From Flavobacteriaceae bacterium GF1 (lineage in GTDB: Bacteria; Bacteroidota; Bacteroidia; Flavobacteriales; Flavobacteriaceae), in contig WNKP01000003.1 of NCBI GenBank assembly GCA_009797885.1, positions 372,001-436,000 of the forward strand: DNA of 64,000 nucleotides. The letters run 5' to 3'. The notes under the pieces were generated by a model, which searched no databases, was not told the origin of the DNA, and saw only the letters and a list, made by a program, of their open reading frames with translations. Shown here one piece after another: positions 9,383 to 17,884 of the stretch; the first letter of the stretch is position 1; every line of letters starts with the position of its first letter. The position numbers were made by a program, and so were the translations under genes.

Positions 9383-10555
9383 CTAATTTCTTTTCAGTAA
9401 AAATACATATCGCACCACCAAAATAAGCATCAATGGAATAATCAGGGGCGAAAAGCTTTGCACGCCAAACACCCAGAGAAGTACAAGTAATCCCATACAG
9501 CCCAGAGCAATTTTTAGATAGTTGGAAAGCCATGAAAGCTTTCTGTTGAACAACAGTAAAAATGCAACTACGGCATTGGGGGGAAGCAACCAAAGGAAAT
9601 TAAAATTGTTTTTGGTAACTACATGGTCCGTAACCAACCATAAAAGTAAAATAGCACTACCGGCCAGACCGGAAAGAAGGAATATCAAAAAATCCAGCCA
9701 TTTATGCCTGGTCCCATGTTTAACATCCAAATAGGTAATTACCAGGACAAAACCAAGAAGGGCAATGAACCAAAAAAAGGGAGAGGTCATAAAAGTCCCC
9801 TGGTCGGTTGTTTCGGGATATTCCAATACACTACGCTCCCTTTTTAAGAGGGGTTTCCCGTTCCGTGTGGTATTCCGCAACTGATACATGGCATAATATG
9901 GGGAAAACATATGGCCCTCCACCGTAGCCGTCTTATCGGTGACATTGCCAAAGGCCAGTTCAATACCGAAAGCACCCCAGGAATTGGTGGGTATAAATTC
10001 ACGTACCAATTGCCTGTAAGAGCGTTTACTATCTAAATGATCACCACTAAACGTGATGGTACTGTCCACTTCATCCTTTAATATCATTCCAGTGATATTG
10101 GAGCAATTATTGAACAAGGGATCGTAGCGATAGTCCCGATTTTCCGGACGATAGTTTTCCTCAAAAAACTGGAACAACCCATTGACTTCTTCTGGCGTTA
10201 AGTCCAGAAGTTGTTCCCTTACCCAACGTTTTTCGTATTCATATTCGAAAAGAAATCGGTCGAACCTACTACGGCTCAAGGAATAGATGAGTTTTCCCTT
10301 GGCAAAATTGAGATAGAAGTTGGGCTTGTCAAAATCAAAGGTTCCATAATTGTACACAATATCCAGGCCCAAAACGGAGTCCTGTACCCTAAAGGCCGTA
10401 TGTCCAAAGGCGGTGTACAATTGATTTCCGGCACCGCAGGTGAGCACGCTTATTTGGGCATTTTCGGATAATTGCGGAAGGTTCTGTGCCGAATGCCCCC
10501 ATGTTAAAAGGAGAAAGGGCAGCAGAAACAGTTGTTTGATTCTCATGGATAGCAA
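9383..10555 (-). CDS. DUF4105 (Lnb N-terminal domain-like) membrane protein
   Basis: 390 residues: a signal peptide (about 1-24), then a DUF4105/Lnb_N periplasmic domain with the conserved patterns TCGAGNQLYTAFGHTAFRV, VYNYGTFDFDKPNFYLNFAKG and YRYDPLFNNCSN (an His and an Asn-Cys that look like a cysteine-peptidase-type active site), then about five hydrophobic helices (from about residue 255 to the end). The domain is named after a lacto-N-biosidase but is widespread in Bacteroidota with no assigned activity. It lies 13 nt upstream of the ABC-F gene and may share its transcript. The ATG at 10555 gives MLSMRIKQ; the second Met (10546) is an equally good start. Confidence 0.85.
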   Translation of the reverse strand: MLSMRIKQLFLLPFLLLTWGHSAQNLPQLSENAQISVLTCGAGNQLYTAFGHTAFRVQDSVLGLDIVYNYGTFDFDKPNFYLNFAKGKLIYSLSRSRFDRFLFEYEYEKRWVREQLLDLTPEEVNGLFQFFEENYRPENRDYRYDPLFNNCSNITGMILKDEVDSTITFSGDHLDSKRSYRQLVREFIPTNSWGAFGIELAFGNVTDKTATVEGHMFSPYYAMYQLRNTTRNGKPLLKRERSVLEYPETTDQGTFMTSPFFWFIALLGFVLVITYLDVKHGTRHKWLDFLIFLLSGLAGSAILLLWLVTDHVVTKNNFNFLWLLPPNAVVAFLLLFNRKLSWLSNYLKIALGCMGLLVLLWVFGVQSFSPLIIPLMLILVVRYVFLLKRN

Positions 10556-10638
10556 ATATCAACATATTTGTCATTTGGCAGTCAACTGAAAAAAAATAAA
10601 GCCTAATTTTTAGTTTATTTTTACAAAAATCAAATCCA

Positions 10639-11361
10639 ATGAAAACCCATATTCCCAATTTCATTACGTTGCTAAATCTTTTTTGTGGTTGTATTGCCGT
10701 GGTATTTGCGGTGATGAACCGGTTGGAGTTGGCGGCAATTTTTGTTTTTCTGGGGATATTTTTTGATTTTTTGGATGGTTTTGCCGCACGCATGCTTCGG
10801 GTGAGCAGTGACATTGGAATACAACTGGACTCCCTGGCAGATATGGTGACCAGTGGGGTCGTACCCGGAATTGTTATGTTTCAATTGTTGAACATGGCCC
10901 AAAAGGAGGGTTGGAATTTGGACCTTTTTGGAATGCATACGGATGTTGGTCTACTACCCTTGTTCGGCTTTATCATTACGTTGGCCTCTGCCTACAGGCT
11001 TGCCAGGTTCAATGTGGATGAAAATCAGGTCATGTCATTTAGGGGGCTGCCCACACCGGCAAACGCACTTCTTATTTTGTCCATGCCATTGATTCTGTTG
11101 TACCAAAACAATGATGTTTTGAACAGCATTATCCTAAATCAGTGGTTTTTAATTGGATTGACCATCCTGAGTGCCTTTCTGTTGAATTCTGGGATCGAAC
11201 TTTTTGCCTTGAAGTTCAATGGACTTGGATTTAAGGAAAATGGAGTGAAGTATTTATTTTTGATTGGAAGTTTGGTGCTGTTGTTGACACTAAAGTTTTT
11301 GGCAATTCCGATCGTGATCCTTTTTTACATCCTCAGTTCCTTGGTGCTAAAAAAAATGTAG
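10639..11361 (+). CDS. pssA: CDP-diacylglycerol-serine O-phosphatidyltransferase
   Basis: Inner-membrane enzyme that joins serine to CDP-diacylglycerol to make phosphatidylserine, the precursor of phosphatidylethanolamine. The CDP-alcohol phosphatidyltransferase signature D-x2-DG-x2-AR-x8-G-x3-D-x3-D is complete: DFLDGFAARMLRVSSDIG followed by IQLDSLAD (about residues 43-70). About seven hydrophobic helices follow, and 240 residues is normal for the family. It is transcribed divergently from the DUF4105 gene and alone. Serine specificity is inferred from family resemblance and from the absence of another candidate. Confidence 0.9.
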   Translation: MKTHIPNFITLLNLFCGCIAVVFAVMNRLELAAIFVFLGIFFDFLDGFAARMLRVSSDIGIQLDSLADMVTSGVVPGIVMFQLLNMAQKEGWNLDLFGMHTDVGLLPLFGFIITLASAYRLARFNVDENQVMSFRGLPTPANALLILSMPLILLYQNNDVLNSIILNQWFLIGLTILSAFLLNSGIELFALKFNGLGFKENGVKYLFLIGSLVLLLTLKFLAIPIVILFYILSSLVLKKM

Positions 11362-11413
11362 CAATACAAGCGTCTGAATCCAATTGGGAACCTTGACTTT
11401 GGTAGGGAAGTCA

Positions 11414-12154
11414 TTAAAACTCCAACTTCTTTTTTCGAAGTTCAAAGTTTTGTCCCAAATATACTTTTCGGACCATTTCATCCTGCGCTAAATCCTCGGG
11501 GACCCCTGCTTTAAGAATACCGCCTTCAAACATGAGATAAGATCTTTCGGTAATGGCCAAGGTCTCTTGTACGTTGTGGTCCGTGATCAGGATACCAATG
11601 TTTTTGTTCTTTAGTTGTGCCACAATACGCTGAATGTCCTCCACGGCGATGGGGTCAACGCCGGCAAAGGGTTCGTCCAATAGAATAAATTTTGGATCAG
11701 TGGCCAAAGCACGGGCAATCTCAGTTCTTCGCCTTTCACCTCCAGACAATAGATCTCCACGGTTTTTACGGATATGCCCCAATCCAAATTCGTCAATAAG
11801 GCTTTCCATTTTCATGTGCTGCTCTTTTTTGGAGAGGGTAGTGGTCTGTAGTACGCTCAAAATATTATCCTCAATACTCAGTTTTCTGAAAACCGAAGCT
11901 TCCTGGGCCAAATAACCAATACCGTTCTGTGCCCGTTTGTACATGGGAAACTCCGTAATTTCCATGTCGTTCAGGTATATCTTTCCCCCATTGGGTTTAA
12001 TGAGCCCTACGATCATGTAGAAAGAGGTGGTCTTACCTGCTCCATTGGGTCCCAGGAGGCCTACAATTTCCCCTTGACGGACTTCCAGGGAAATACCCTT
12101 GACCACCCTTCGGCCCCGATAGGCCTTCATAATGTTTTCTGCACGTAAGATCAT
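11414..12154 (-). CDS. lptB: LPS export ABC transporter ATPase LptB
   Basis: Cytoplasmic ATPase of the LptB2FG complex that extracts lipopolysaccharide from the inner membrane and pushes it along the LptC-A-D bridge. The 246 residues contain Walker [17 protein letters not shown], signature [16 protein letters not shown], Walker [14 protein letters not shown] and the switch His in [10 protein letters not shown]. The SFYMIVGL and [13 protein letters not shown] segments are typical of LptB rather than of other small ABC ATPases. The neighbours (a KdsD-type isomerase two genes upstream) also concern LPS. Confidence 0.96.
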   Translation of the reverse strand: MILRAENIMKAYRGRRVVKGISLEVRQGEIVGLLGPNGAGKTTSFYMIVGLIKPNGGKIYLNDMEITEFPMYKRAQNGIGYLAQEASVFRKLSIEDNILSVLQTTTLSKKEQHMKMESLIDEFGLGHIRKNRGDLLSGGERRRTEIARALATDPKFILLDEPFAGVDPIAVEDIQRIVAQLKNKNIGILITDHNVQETLAITERSYLMFEGGILKAGVPEDLAQDEMVRKVYLGQNFELRKKKLEF

Positions 12155-12211
12155 ATCTAAATGTCAAAGCTAGTTAAATGGGGAAACCAAATATCCCCTA
12201 TTGTGATTTCA

Positions 12212-12565
12212 TTAACCTTCATCGTGGGATTCCAGTGCTTCCCAATATTCATAGGCCCTGCGGAGGTGGGGAATTACAATTGTCCCTCCAATTAACGTGG
12301 CAATGCCCAAAGTTTCCATGACCTCTTCCTTGGAAGCACCTTCCTTTTTGGAACTTTCCAAATGGTACTTTACACAATCGTCACAACGCATCACCGCGGA
12401 TGCCACCAATCCCAATAACTCTTTGGTTTTTACATCCAGGGCACCGGGCATAAAGGCGTTGGTGTCCAAATTAAAAATACGCTTAATGAGCTTGTTGTTT
12501 TCTGCCAACAATTTATCGTTCATTTTGCCACGGTAGGCATTGAATTCTTCTACTTGATCAGGCAT
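12212..12565 (-). CDS. Carboxymuconolactone decarboxylase/AhpD-like protein
   Basis: 117-residue alpha-helical protein of the CMD/AhpD-like fold. The redox motif RCDDCVKYHLESSKKEGAS (Cys61-x2-Cys64, with the conserved His) is the AhpD-type active site, so a thiol-disulfide or peroxide-linked reductase role is more likely than a decarboxylase role. Its start overlaps the stop region of tatC by 8 nt, so the two genes form an operon with the isomerase gene. This gene order (isomerase-TatC-CMD-LptB) is conserved in Flavobacteriaceae (from general knowledge). Confidence 0.88.
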   Translation of the reverse strand: MPDQVEEFNAYRGKMNDKLLAENNKLIKRIFNLDTNAFMPGALDVKTKELLGLVASAVMRCDDCVKYHLESSKKEGASKEEVMETLGIATLIGGTIVIPHLRRAYEYWEALESHDEG

Positions 12566-13394
12566 TTTTTCGTTCTTTTTCCTTCTTCAATTCTTTCTTT
12601 AATACCACTTTGGATATGTAAATGCTTACTTGGTACAGTATAAGTACTGGAATGGCCACAACGATTTGGCTGGTCACATCCGGAGGGGTGATTATGGCGG
12701 AAAGGATCAAAACAATGACCAAGGCGATCTTTCGATACTTTTTAAGGATTTCCGGGGTCACCAACCCAACCTTTGTTAGAAAATAAATGACGATCGGCAA
12801 CTCGAACATGATACCACAGGCAATGACGGCTGCCCTAACCGTACCGATATAGGATGCCAGGTCAATCTCGTTGGTCACTTCCTTACTCACTTGATAGGTA
12901 CCCAAAAAGTTAATGGACAATGGGGCCACCACATAATAACCGAACAATACCCCAATAAAGAAAAGTAAGGAAGCTACTAGAATGAAACCACGCGAATGTT
13001 TTCGTTCCTTTTCGTAAAGTCCAGGGCTAATAAACCGCCACAATTCCCATAAAATATAGGGGAACCCAATAATTACACCGGCCCAGATCGAGGTCCAGAT
13101 ATGTGCGGAAAACTGCCCTGCCATTAATCGGCTTTGAATGGTAAAAGGCAAACTGTCCCCACAGAATTCAGAATCTACCCCAAAAAAAGTAGCTACGGCA
13201 CAGAAGAACCGGTAGGTTGGGAAATCCAGGTTTTTTGGACCGAATATAATGGTGTCAAAGATAAAACCCCGCATCACAAAGGCCACACAGCCTATGAGTA
13301 CAATGGCCAAAGTGGAACGGATCAAATGCCATCGCAATTCTTCAAGATGGTCCAAAAAGGACATTTCATTGTGGTCTTTAGCAATTTTTGTCAT
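12558..13394 (-). CDS. tatC: Twin-arginine translocase subunit TatC
   Basis: Polytopic receptor of the Tat pathway, which exports folded proteins. 278 residues with six hydrophobic segments. The N-terminus MSFLDHLEELRWHLIRS is the conserved TatC cytoplasmic motif that binds the twin-arginine signal. The family glutamate region FISPGLYEKERKHSRGF is present. No tatA/B gene is nearby. The start codon overlaps the stop of the isomerase gene by one base (TAATG), so translation is probably coupled. Confidence 0.96.
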   Translation of the reverse strand: MTKIAKDHNEMSFLDHLEELRWHLIRSTLAIVLIGCVAFVMRGFIFDTIIFGPKNLDFPTYRFFCAVATFFGVDSEFCGDSLPFTIQSRLMAGQFSAHIWTSIWAGVIIGFPYILWELWRFISPGLYEKERKHSRGFILVASLLFFIGVLFGYYVVAPLSINFLGTYQVSKEVTNEIDLASYIGTVRAAVIACGIMFELPIVIYFLTKVGLVTPEILKKYRKIALVIVLILSAIITPPDVTSQIVVAIPVLILYQVSIYISKVVLKKELKKEKERKNA

Positions 13395-14359
13395 TAGGAA
13401 ATCCCTTCATTTATGAGGTTATGGAGATGTACTACTCCCAAATATTCTGTGTTGTCCATGACCAACAATTGCGAAATACCATGCGCTCGCAACACCTCCA
13501 AGGCTTTTACGGCCAGGACATTGGGGGCAATTGTTTTTGGACTTTTGGTCATAATATCCCTTGCAGTTATGGAACTGATGTTATCGTATTTGCTCAACAT
13601 TCTTCGAATATCCCCATCCGTCACGATACCTATGACCTTTCCCTTCTCCATAACAGCGGTTACTCCGAGCATTTTTTCCGAGATTTCAACAATAACCTGT
13701 TTTACATTCGCATCGGCCTCGATCTGTGGTTTAAGGTTGTTCCCAACAATATCCTCCACCCTAAGATATAGGCGTTTTCCCAAGGAGCCTCCGGGATGGT
13801 ATTTGGCAAAATCCTCACTGCTGAATCCCCTTAGTTTCAATAATGAAATGGCCAGGGCGTCCCCCATAACCAACTGCGCCGTAGTGCTCGTTGTTGGGGC
13901 AAGATTATTTGGACAGGCTTCCTTTTCCACATAGGTGTTGAGCGCAAAGTCCGATTGTTTTGCCAAAGTGGAGTCCATATTGCCCGTAATCGCAATCAAC
14001 TTATTGTTGCCCCTTTTTATGAGCGGAATCAACATTTTTATTTCCTCGGTATTACCGCTTTTGGAGAGGCAAATGACCACATCGTTTTTTTGAATGGTGC
14101 CAAGGTCCCCATGAATGGCATCGGCAGCATGCATAAAAATGGCCGGTGTACCGGTAGAGTTAAAGGTGGCCACTATTTTTGAAGCGATCAATGCACTCTT
14201 TCCAACGCCTGTAATGACAACCCTTCCTTTCGATTCCAGAATGCAACGGACGGCGTTTTCAAATTGATGATCTATAAATGCGGCAAGGTTTCCTATGGCC
14301 TCACTTTCATTCGCAATGGTTTGTTTTGCAATTTCAAGAATGCTGTTGGAAGTGTTCAA
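13394..14359 (-). CDS. Arabinose-5-phosphate isomerase, KpsF/GutQ/KdsD family
   Basis: Converts ribulose-5-phosphate to arabinose-5-phosphate, the first step of Kdo synthesis for LPS. 321 residues: an N-terminal SIS sugar-isomerase domain (GVGKSALIASKIVATFNSTG, HGDLGTIQKNDVVICLSKSG, LAPTTSTTAQLVMGDALA) and two C-terminal CBS domains (about 200-320; GIVTDGDIRRMLSKYD, ISQLLVMDNTEYLGVVHLH). The domain order and length match KdsD/KpsF. It heads the isomerase-tatC-CMD operon and is divergent from recQ; the 155-nt gap presumably holds both promoters. Confidence 0.95.
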   Translation of the reverse strand: MNTSNSILEIAKQTIANESEAIGNLAAFIDHQFENAVRCILESKGRVVITGVGKSALIASKIVATFNSTGTPAIFMHAADAIHGDLGTIQKNDVVICLSKSGNTEEIKMLIPLIKRGNNKLIAITGNMDSTLAKQSDFALNTYVEKEACPNNLAPTTSTTAQLVMGDALAISLLKLRGFSSEDFAKYHPGGSLGKRLYLRVEDIVGNNLKPQIEADANVKQVIVEISEKMLGVTAVMEKGKVIGIVTDGDIRRMLSKYDNISSITARDIMTKSPKTIAPNVLAVKALEVLRAHGISQLLVMDNTEYLGVVHLHNLINEGIS

Positions 14360-14514
14360 AGTATTTAACGGGTGTTTGGGTTGTTTTACTGAAAGAATGT
14401 CTTATATTTAAGTTTACAAAACTAAATAAATCTAGATTGTTCACATAGCGCCGTACCTAAGATTAAACACTGACCATGGCCTTCCAATAACTTCGGTACA
14501 CCGCTTTTTATGTA

Positions 14515-16728
14515 ATGGATTTACCAAAAATGGGTTTGACGATGGATTTGCAGGGTGCTTTGAAGAAGTATTTTGGTTTCGACCAATTCAAAGGCCTCCA
14601 AGAAAACGTAATAGAAAATGTCCTGGACAATAGGGACACTTTTGTTATCATGCCGACCGGCGGTGGAAAATCACTTTGTTATCAATTACCGGCATTAATG
14701 AAGAAGGGCACCGCAATTGTGGTATCACCCCTTATTGCCTTAATGAAAAACCAAGTGGACGCCATTCGGGGTGTTTCGGAAGAACACGGGATTGCTCATG
14801 TTCTGAATTCCTCATTAACCAAAACCGAAGTAAGACAGGTAAAGGAAGATATTGCCAATGGGCTTACCAAATTGCTTTATGTGGCTCCGGAATCCCTGAC
14901 CAAGGAAGAATATGTGGACTTTTTGCAGCAGGTAACGTTGTCCTTTGTTGCCGTGGATGAAGCACATTGTATTTCGGAATGGGGACATGATTTTAGACCC
15001 GAATACCGCAACTTAAGGAGCATCATTTCCCGATTGGGCGATGCAATCCCGATTATTGGGTTAACCGCGACGGCCACGCCAAAGGTCCAGGAAGACATTA
15101 TCAAGAATCTGGGGATGAATGACGCAAAGGTCTTTAAGGCCTCGTTCAATAGGCCCAACCTGTTTTATGAAGTACGTCCCAAGACCAAAAATGTGGATGC
15201 GGACATCATCCGATTTGTAAAGCAAAATCAAAACAAATCCGGTATTGTGTATTGCCTGAGCCGTAAACGGGTGGAAGAACTGGCACAGGTACTTCAGGTA
15301 AATGGTATTAGTGCAGTCCCCTACCATGCTGGTTTTGATGCAAAGACCAGGGCCAAATACCAAGATATGTTCCTAATGGAGGATGTGGATGTTGTGGTGG
15401 CCACAATTGCCTTTGGTATGGGAATTGACAAACCGGACGTGCGCTTTGTTATCCATCATGATATCCCCAAGAGTATTGAAAGTTACTACCAGGAAACCGG
15501 TAGGGCCGGTCGTGATGGTGGTGAAGGACATTGCCTGGCATATTATTCCTATAAGGATGTGGAAAAGTTGGAGAAATTTATGTCGGGCAAACCTGTGGCA
15601 GAACAGGAAATAGGGCATGCCTTACTTCAAGAAATAGTGGCCTATGCAGAAACTTCCATGTCACGCAGAAAGTTCATCCTGCACTATTTTGGAGAAGACT
15701 TTGATGAAGTCAATGGAGAGGGAGCGGATATGGATGACAATACCAGGAACCCAAAACCCAAAGAAGAAGCCAAGGATAGTCTGGTGAAACTGTTAAGGGT
15801 GGTGCAGGATACCATGGAAAAATTCAAGACCAAGGAAATTGTTAAGACCTTGGTGGGGAAGACCAATGCGTTGATTTCTTCCCATAGAACGGAGGAAAAG
15901 GAAATTTTCGGTATTGGTGAAGATAAGGATGAGCAGTATTGGATGGCTTTGATCAGACAGGTCTTGGTGGCAGGTTATTTGCAAAAAGAGATTGAACAGT
16001 ACGGGGTATTGCATGTCACTGAAAAAGGGAAGGCATTTTTGGCGGACCCGGTTTCTTTCCTAATGACCAAGGACCATGAATACAAGAAGGAAGAAGATTC
16101 CAGTATCATTACCAATGGGAAATCCACAGGCAATGCAGCGGATGAGAAGCTTTTGAAGTTGCTTCGGGATTTACGAAAAAGGGAGGCCAGAAAAAATGAT
16201 GTGCCTCCTTTTGTGGTTTTTCAGGACCCTTCTTTGGATGATATGGCCCTCAAGTATCCCATTACCATGGAAGAATTGCTCAATGTACATGGTGTGGGGG
16301 AAGGAAAGGCAAAAAAATATGGGAAACCTTTTGTGGAACTTATCGCTACCTATGTGGAAGAGAACGATATTATTAGACCGGACGATTTAGTGGTAAAAAG
16401 CACAGGAGCAAATTCTGGTCTAAAACTGTATATCATTCAAAGCGTGGACAGAAAATTGCCCTTGGATGACATTGCCGCAGCCAAAGGCCTGGAACTTCCA
16501 GATTTGATCAAAGACATGGAACAAATCGTTTTTAGTGGGACTAAATTGAATCTTGGGTATTGGGTGGACGAAATCCTGGATGAAGACCAACAAGAGGAAA
16601 TCCATGAGTATTTTCTGGAGGCCGAAACCGATTCCATAACCGTTGCCATGGAGGAATTTGATGGGGACTATGAAGAGGAGGAACTCCGTATCTACCGATT
16701 AAAATTTATGAGCGAGGTGGCGAATTAA
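14515..16728 (+). CDS. recQ: ATP-dependent DNA helicase RecQ, without zinc ligands
   Basis: 3'-5' DNA helicase for recombination and replication repair. 737 residues: helicase motifs MPTGGGKSLCYQLPALM (I), VDEAHCISEWGHDFRPEYR (II plus aromatic loop), GLTATATPKVQEDI (III) and YYQETGRAGRDGGEG (VI), then a winged-helix region and an HRDC domain (about 540-610, LRKREARKNDVPPFVVFQDP and VHGVGEGKAKKYG). The segment that holds the four zinc-binding cysteines in E. coli RecQ reads YAETSMSRRKFILHYFGEDF then VNGEGADMDDN, with no cysteine at those places. The start at 14515 could equally be the Met codons at 14524 or 14542. Confidence 0.95.
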   Translation: MDLPKMGLTMDLQGALKKYFGFDQFKGLQENVIENVLDNRDTFVIMPTGGGKSLCYQLPALMKKGTAIVVSPLIALMKNQVDAIRGVSEEHGIAHVLNSSLTKTEVRQVKEDIANGLTKLLYVAPESLTKEEYVDFLQQVTLSFVAVDEAHCISEWGHDFRPEYRNLRSIISRLGDAIPIIGLTATATPKVQEDIIKNLGMNDAKVFKASFNRPNLFYEVRPKTKNVDADIIRFVKQNQNKSGIVYCLSRKRVEELAQVLQVNGISAVPYHAGFDAKTRAKYQDMFLMEDVDVVVATIAFGMGIDKPDVRFVIHHDIPKSIESYYQETGRAGRDGGEGHCLAYYSYKDVEKLEKFMSGKPVAEQEIGHALLQEIVAYAETSMSRRKFILHYFGEDFDEVNGEGADMDDNTRNPKPKEEAKDSLVKLLRVVQDTMEKFKTKEIVKTLVGKTNALISSHRTEEKEIFGIGEDKDEQYWMALIRQVLVAGYLQKEIEQYGVLHVTEKGKAFLADPVSFLMTKDHEYKKEEDSSIITNGKSTGNAADEKLLKLLRDLRKREARKNDVPPFVVFQDPSLDDMALKYPITMEELLNVHGVGEGKAKKYGKPFVELIATYVEENDIIRPDDLVVKSTGANSGLKLYIIQSVDRKLPLDDIAAAKGLELPDLIKDMEQIVFSGTKLNLGYWVDEILDEDQQEEIHEYFLEAETDSITVAMEEFDGDYEEEELRIYRLKFMSEVAN

Positions 16729-16769
16729 AGAAATACTCCTCCCAAATTCCATTGAGAGGAGTAATGTGA

Positions 16770-16904
16770 TTAAAGTTGAAAATAGTGCCAAAATAATTCT
16801 TGAGCCGCCCGGGTTAACTTGTATCCAAGGATGAACCCAGTTCCTTTGGAACCATCAGAGCCCCCATTCACTTTTTTTTGCATTGATACGCTTAATTCTT
16901 TCAT
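16770..16904 (-). CDS. Double-glycine leader peptide A, bacteriocin-like (44 aa)
   Basis: The ATG at 16904 opens a 44-codon frame ending with TAA at 16770. The first 15 residues, MKELSVSMQKKVNGG, fit a bacteriocin-type double-glycine leader: Leu and Ser at -12/-11, a hydrophobic residue at -4, Gly-Gly at -2/-1. The 29-residue core begins SDGSKG, contains GFILG (a GxxxG motif), is amphipathic and aromatic (LFWHYFQL at the end) and has no cysteine. It follows peptide B by 9 nt and is clearly its paralogue: equal core length, D2, K5, Y26 and the terminal QL in common. GxxxG pairs are typical of class IIb two-peptide bacteriocins. No export/peptidase gene is in the window, so secretion is inferred. 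Confidence 0.6.
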   Translation of the reverse strand: MKELSVSMQKKVNGGSDGSKGTGFILGYKLTRAAQELFWHYFQL

Positions 16905-16913
16905 TTTTCTAAT

Positions 16914-17057
16914 TTAAAGTTGATTATACACATATAGCCAAGCGGCTGTTACACCCATATTCCACCCTACTGCGAAATCGTAAACATCTTTACAAATGTC
17001 ACACCCCCCAGAAGTTTGGATGGAATCTTCAATTGAAAGTTGAACTAAATTTTTCAT
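16914..17057 (-). CDS. Double-glycine leader peptide B, CxxC-containing (47 aa)
   Basis: Starting at the ATG at 17057 gives an 18-residue leader MKNLVQLSIEDSIQTSGG with Leu-Ser at -12/-11 and Gly-Gly at the end, then a 29-residue core starting CDICKDVYDF and containing GWNMG (GxxxG), ending LYVYNQL. An in-frame ATG at 17066 would add three residues. Longer in-frame starts run back to 17147, but they would bury the leader. The two cysteines could form a disulfide or a modified ring. Genes B and A lie in tandem, with a 10-bp inverted repeat upstream (17139-17159). The function (antimicrobial, signal or other) is not shown by the sequence. Confidence 0.55.
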   Translation of the reverse strand: MKNLVQLSIEDSIQTSGGCDICKDVYDFAVGWNMGVTAAWLYVYNQL

Positions 17058-17138
17058 TAAATACATTTTGGTTAAACAAATAGTAATGATCAGATTTCCT
17101 TGCGCACAAATTCTAACCACAACAAATATGGCTGCTGT

Positions 17139-17159
17139 CACTCTCAAATTTTGAGAGTG
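17139..17159. promoter_or_regulatory. 10-bp perfect inverted repeat upstream of the double-glycine peptides
   Basis: CACTCTCAAA - t - TTTGAGAGTG, perfect arms of 10 bp around one base, 82 nt upstream of the peptide B start and just past the terminator of the neighbouring operon. It is too compact for a terminator hairpin and has no T run. It looks like a dimeric regulator site (inference). Confidence 0.45.
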
Positions 17160-17183
17160 GAATTATTTTAACATTTTGATTGG

Positions 17184-17213
17184 AAAAAAAAGCCCCAAAT
17201 ACGGGGCCTTTTT
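17184..17213 (-). terminator. Terminator after the CCC-motif operon
   Basis: On the minus strand GGCCCCGTATTTGGGGC is followed by eight T residues, directly after the stop codon of the 103-residue membrane protein. It isolates the double-glycine peptide genes as their own transcription unit. Confidence 0.85.
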
Positions 17214-17524
17214 TAAAAATTTTGGGAAAACTCCCCCGAACTGATCAGGGCGATGATAAATCCAAAATACAATATGGATAGAACAAGCATGATCAGTGAT
17301 AGTGCCAATCCTATATAAGAAAGTATCCTCCCGGTCTTCACATTACTGATATCACTGTACAATTCGGGATTCTCATTATACAGTGCTTCGGCACTTTTGG
17401 CTTTTACCAGTCCAATAATGCTGAAAATGATGGCAAAGGGCCCACAACAGATGATTGAACCCACAATGGAAAAAATTCCCATGGTCAATACGGTGCTGGC
17501 GCCGGGTAAGGTTTGTTGACTCAT
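17213..17524 (-). CDS. CCC-motif-like small membrane protein (103 aa)
   Basis: Two-to-three-span protein with GSIICCGPFAIIFSIIGLV, then the soluble motif AEALYNENPELYSDISNVKTG, then a C-terminal pair of hydrophobic helices. It is a paralogue of the next gene upstream: both carry the E-x-LY-x-ENP-x-LY-x3-S-x-[IV]KTG block. Such CCC-motif proteins occur in Bacteroidota operons with DUF2752 and TM2/DUF4190-like proteins, without known function. It ends the operon, 12 nt after its paralogue. Confidence 0.8.
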   Translation of the reverse strand: MSQQTLPGASTVLTMGIFSIVGSIICCGPFAIIFSIIGLVKAKSAEALYNENPELYSDISNVKTGRILSYIGLALSLIMLVLSILYFGFIIALISSGEFSQNF

Positions 17525-17536
17525 GATCTAAATATA

Positions 17537-17872
17537 CTATTCTGCTTCAATACCCCATTGTTCCAACATTTCACGAGACCGCTCCATATTCTCTTCCCAA
17601 TCCCCGGATGCAATGACATAAATTACCCTTATGATCATTAAAACATTAAGGATGACCGCAATCAGTGCTACAATTTTACCGGTCTTTATTTGACTAAAAT
17701 TGTCATAGAGGTCTGGGTTTTCTGAATACAATTTTTCAGACTTCCTCGCCAAAAAGAGTGCTATGGCAGATGGGATTATACCGGAACCTAGGAAACAGCA
17801 GCATAGATAACCTAATATTCCCAATATAATTATTAAAGTTCCATTTGGTAATTTTTCTTTAAGTTCATCCAT
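17537..17872 (-). CDS. CCC-motif membrane protein (111 aa)
   Basis: Contains the name-giving cysteines in GILGYLCCCFLGSGIIPSAI, followed by SEKLYSENPDLYDNFSQIKTG and a second hydrophobic region. The C-terminus is cytoplasmic-looking and charged (WEENMERSREMLEQWGIEAE). It is paralogous to the downstream gene and lies 12 nt downstream of the DUF2752 gene. The function is unknown. The cysteine triplet at the membrane face could be a lipidation or metal site (speculative). Confidence 0.85.
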   Translation of the reverse strand: MDELKEKLPNGTLIIILGILGYLCCCFLGSGIIPSAIALFLARKSEKLYSENPDLYDNFSQIKTGKIVALIAVILNVLMIIRVIYVIASGDWEENMERSREMLEQWGIEAE

Positions 17873-17884
17873 AATTAAAACGGT

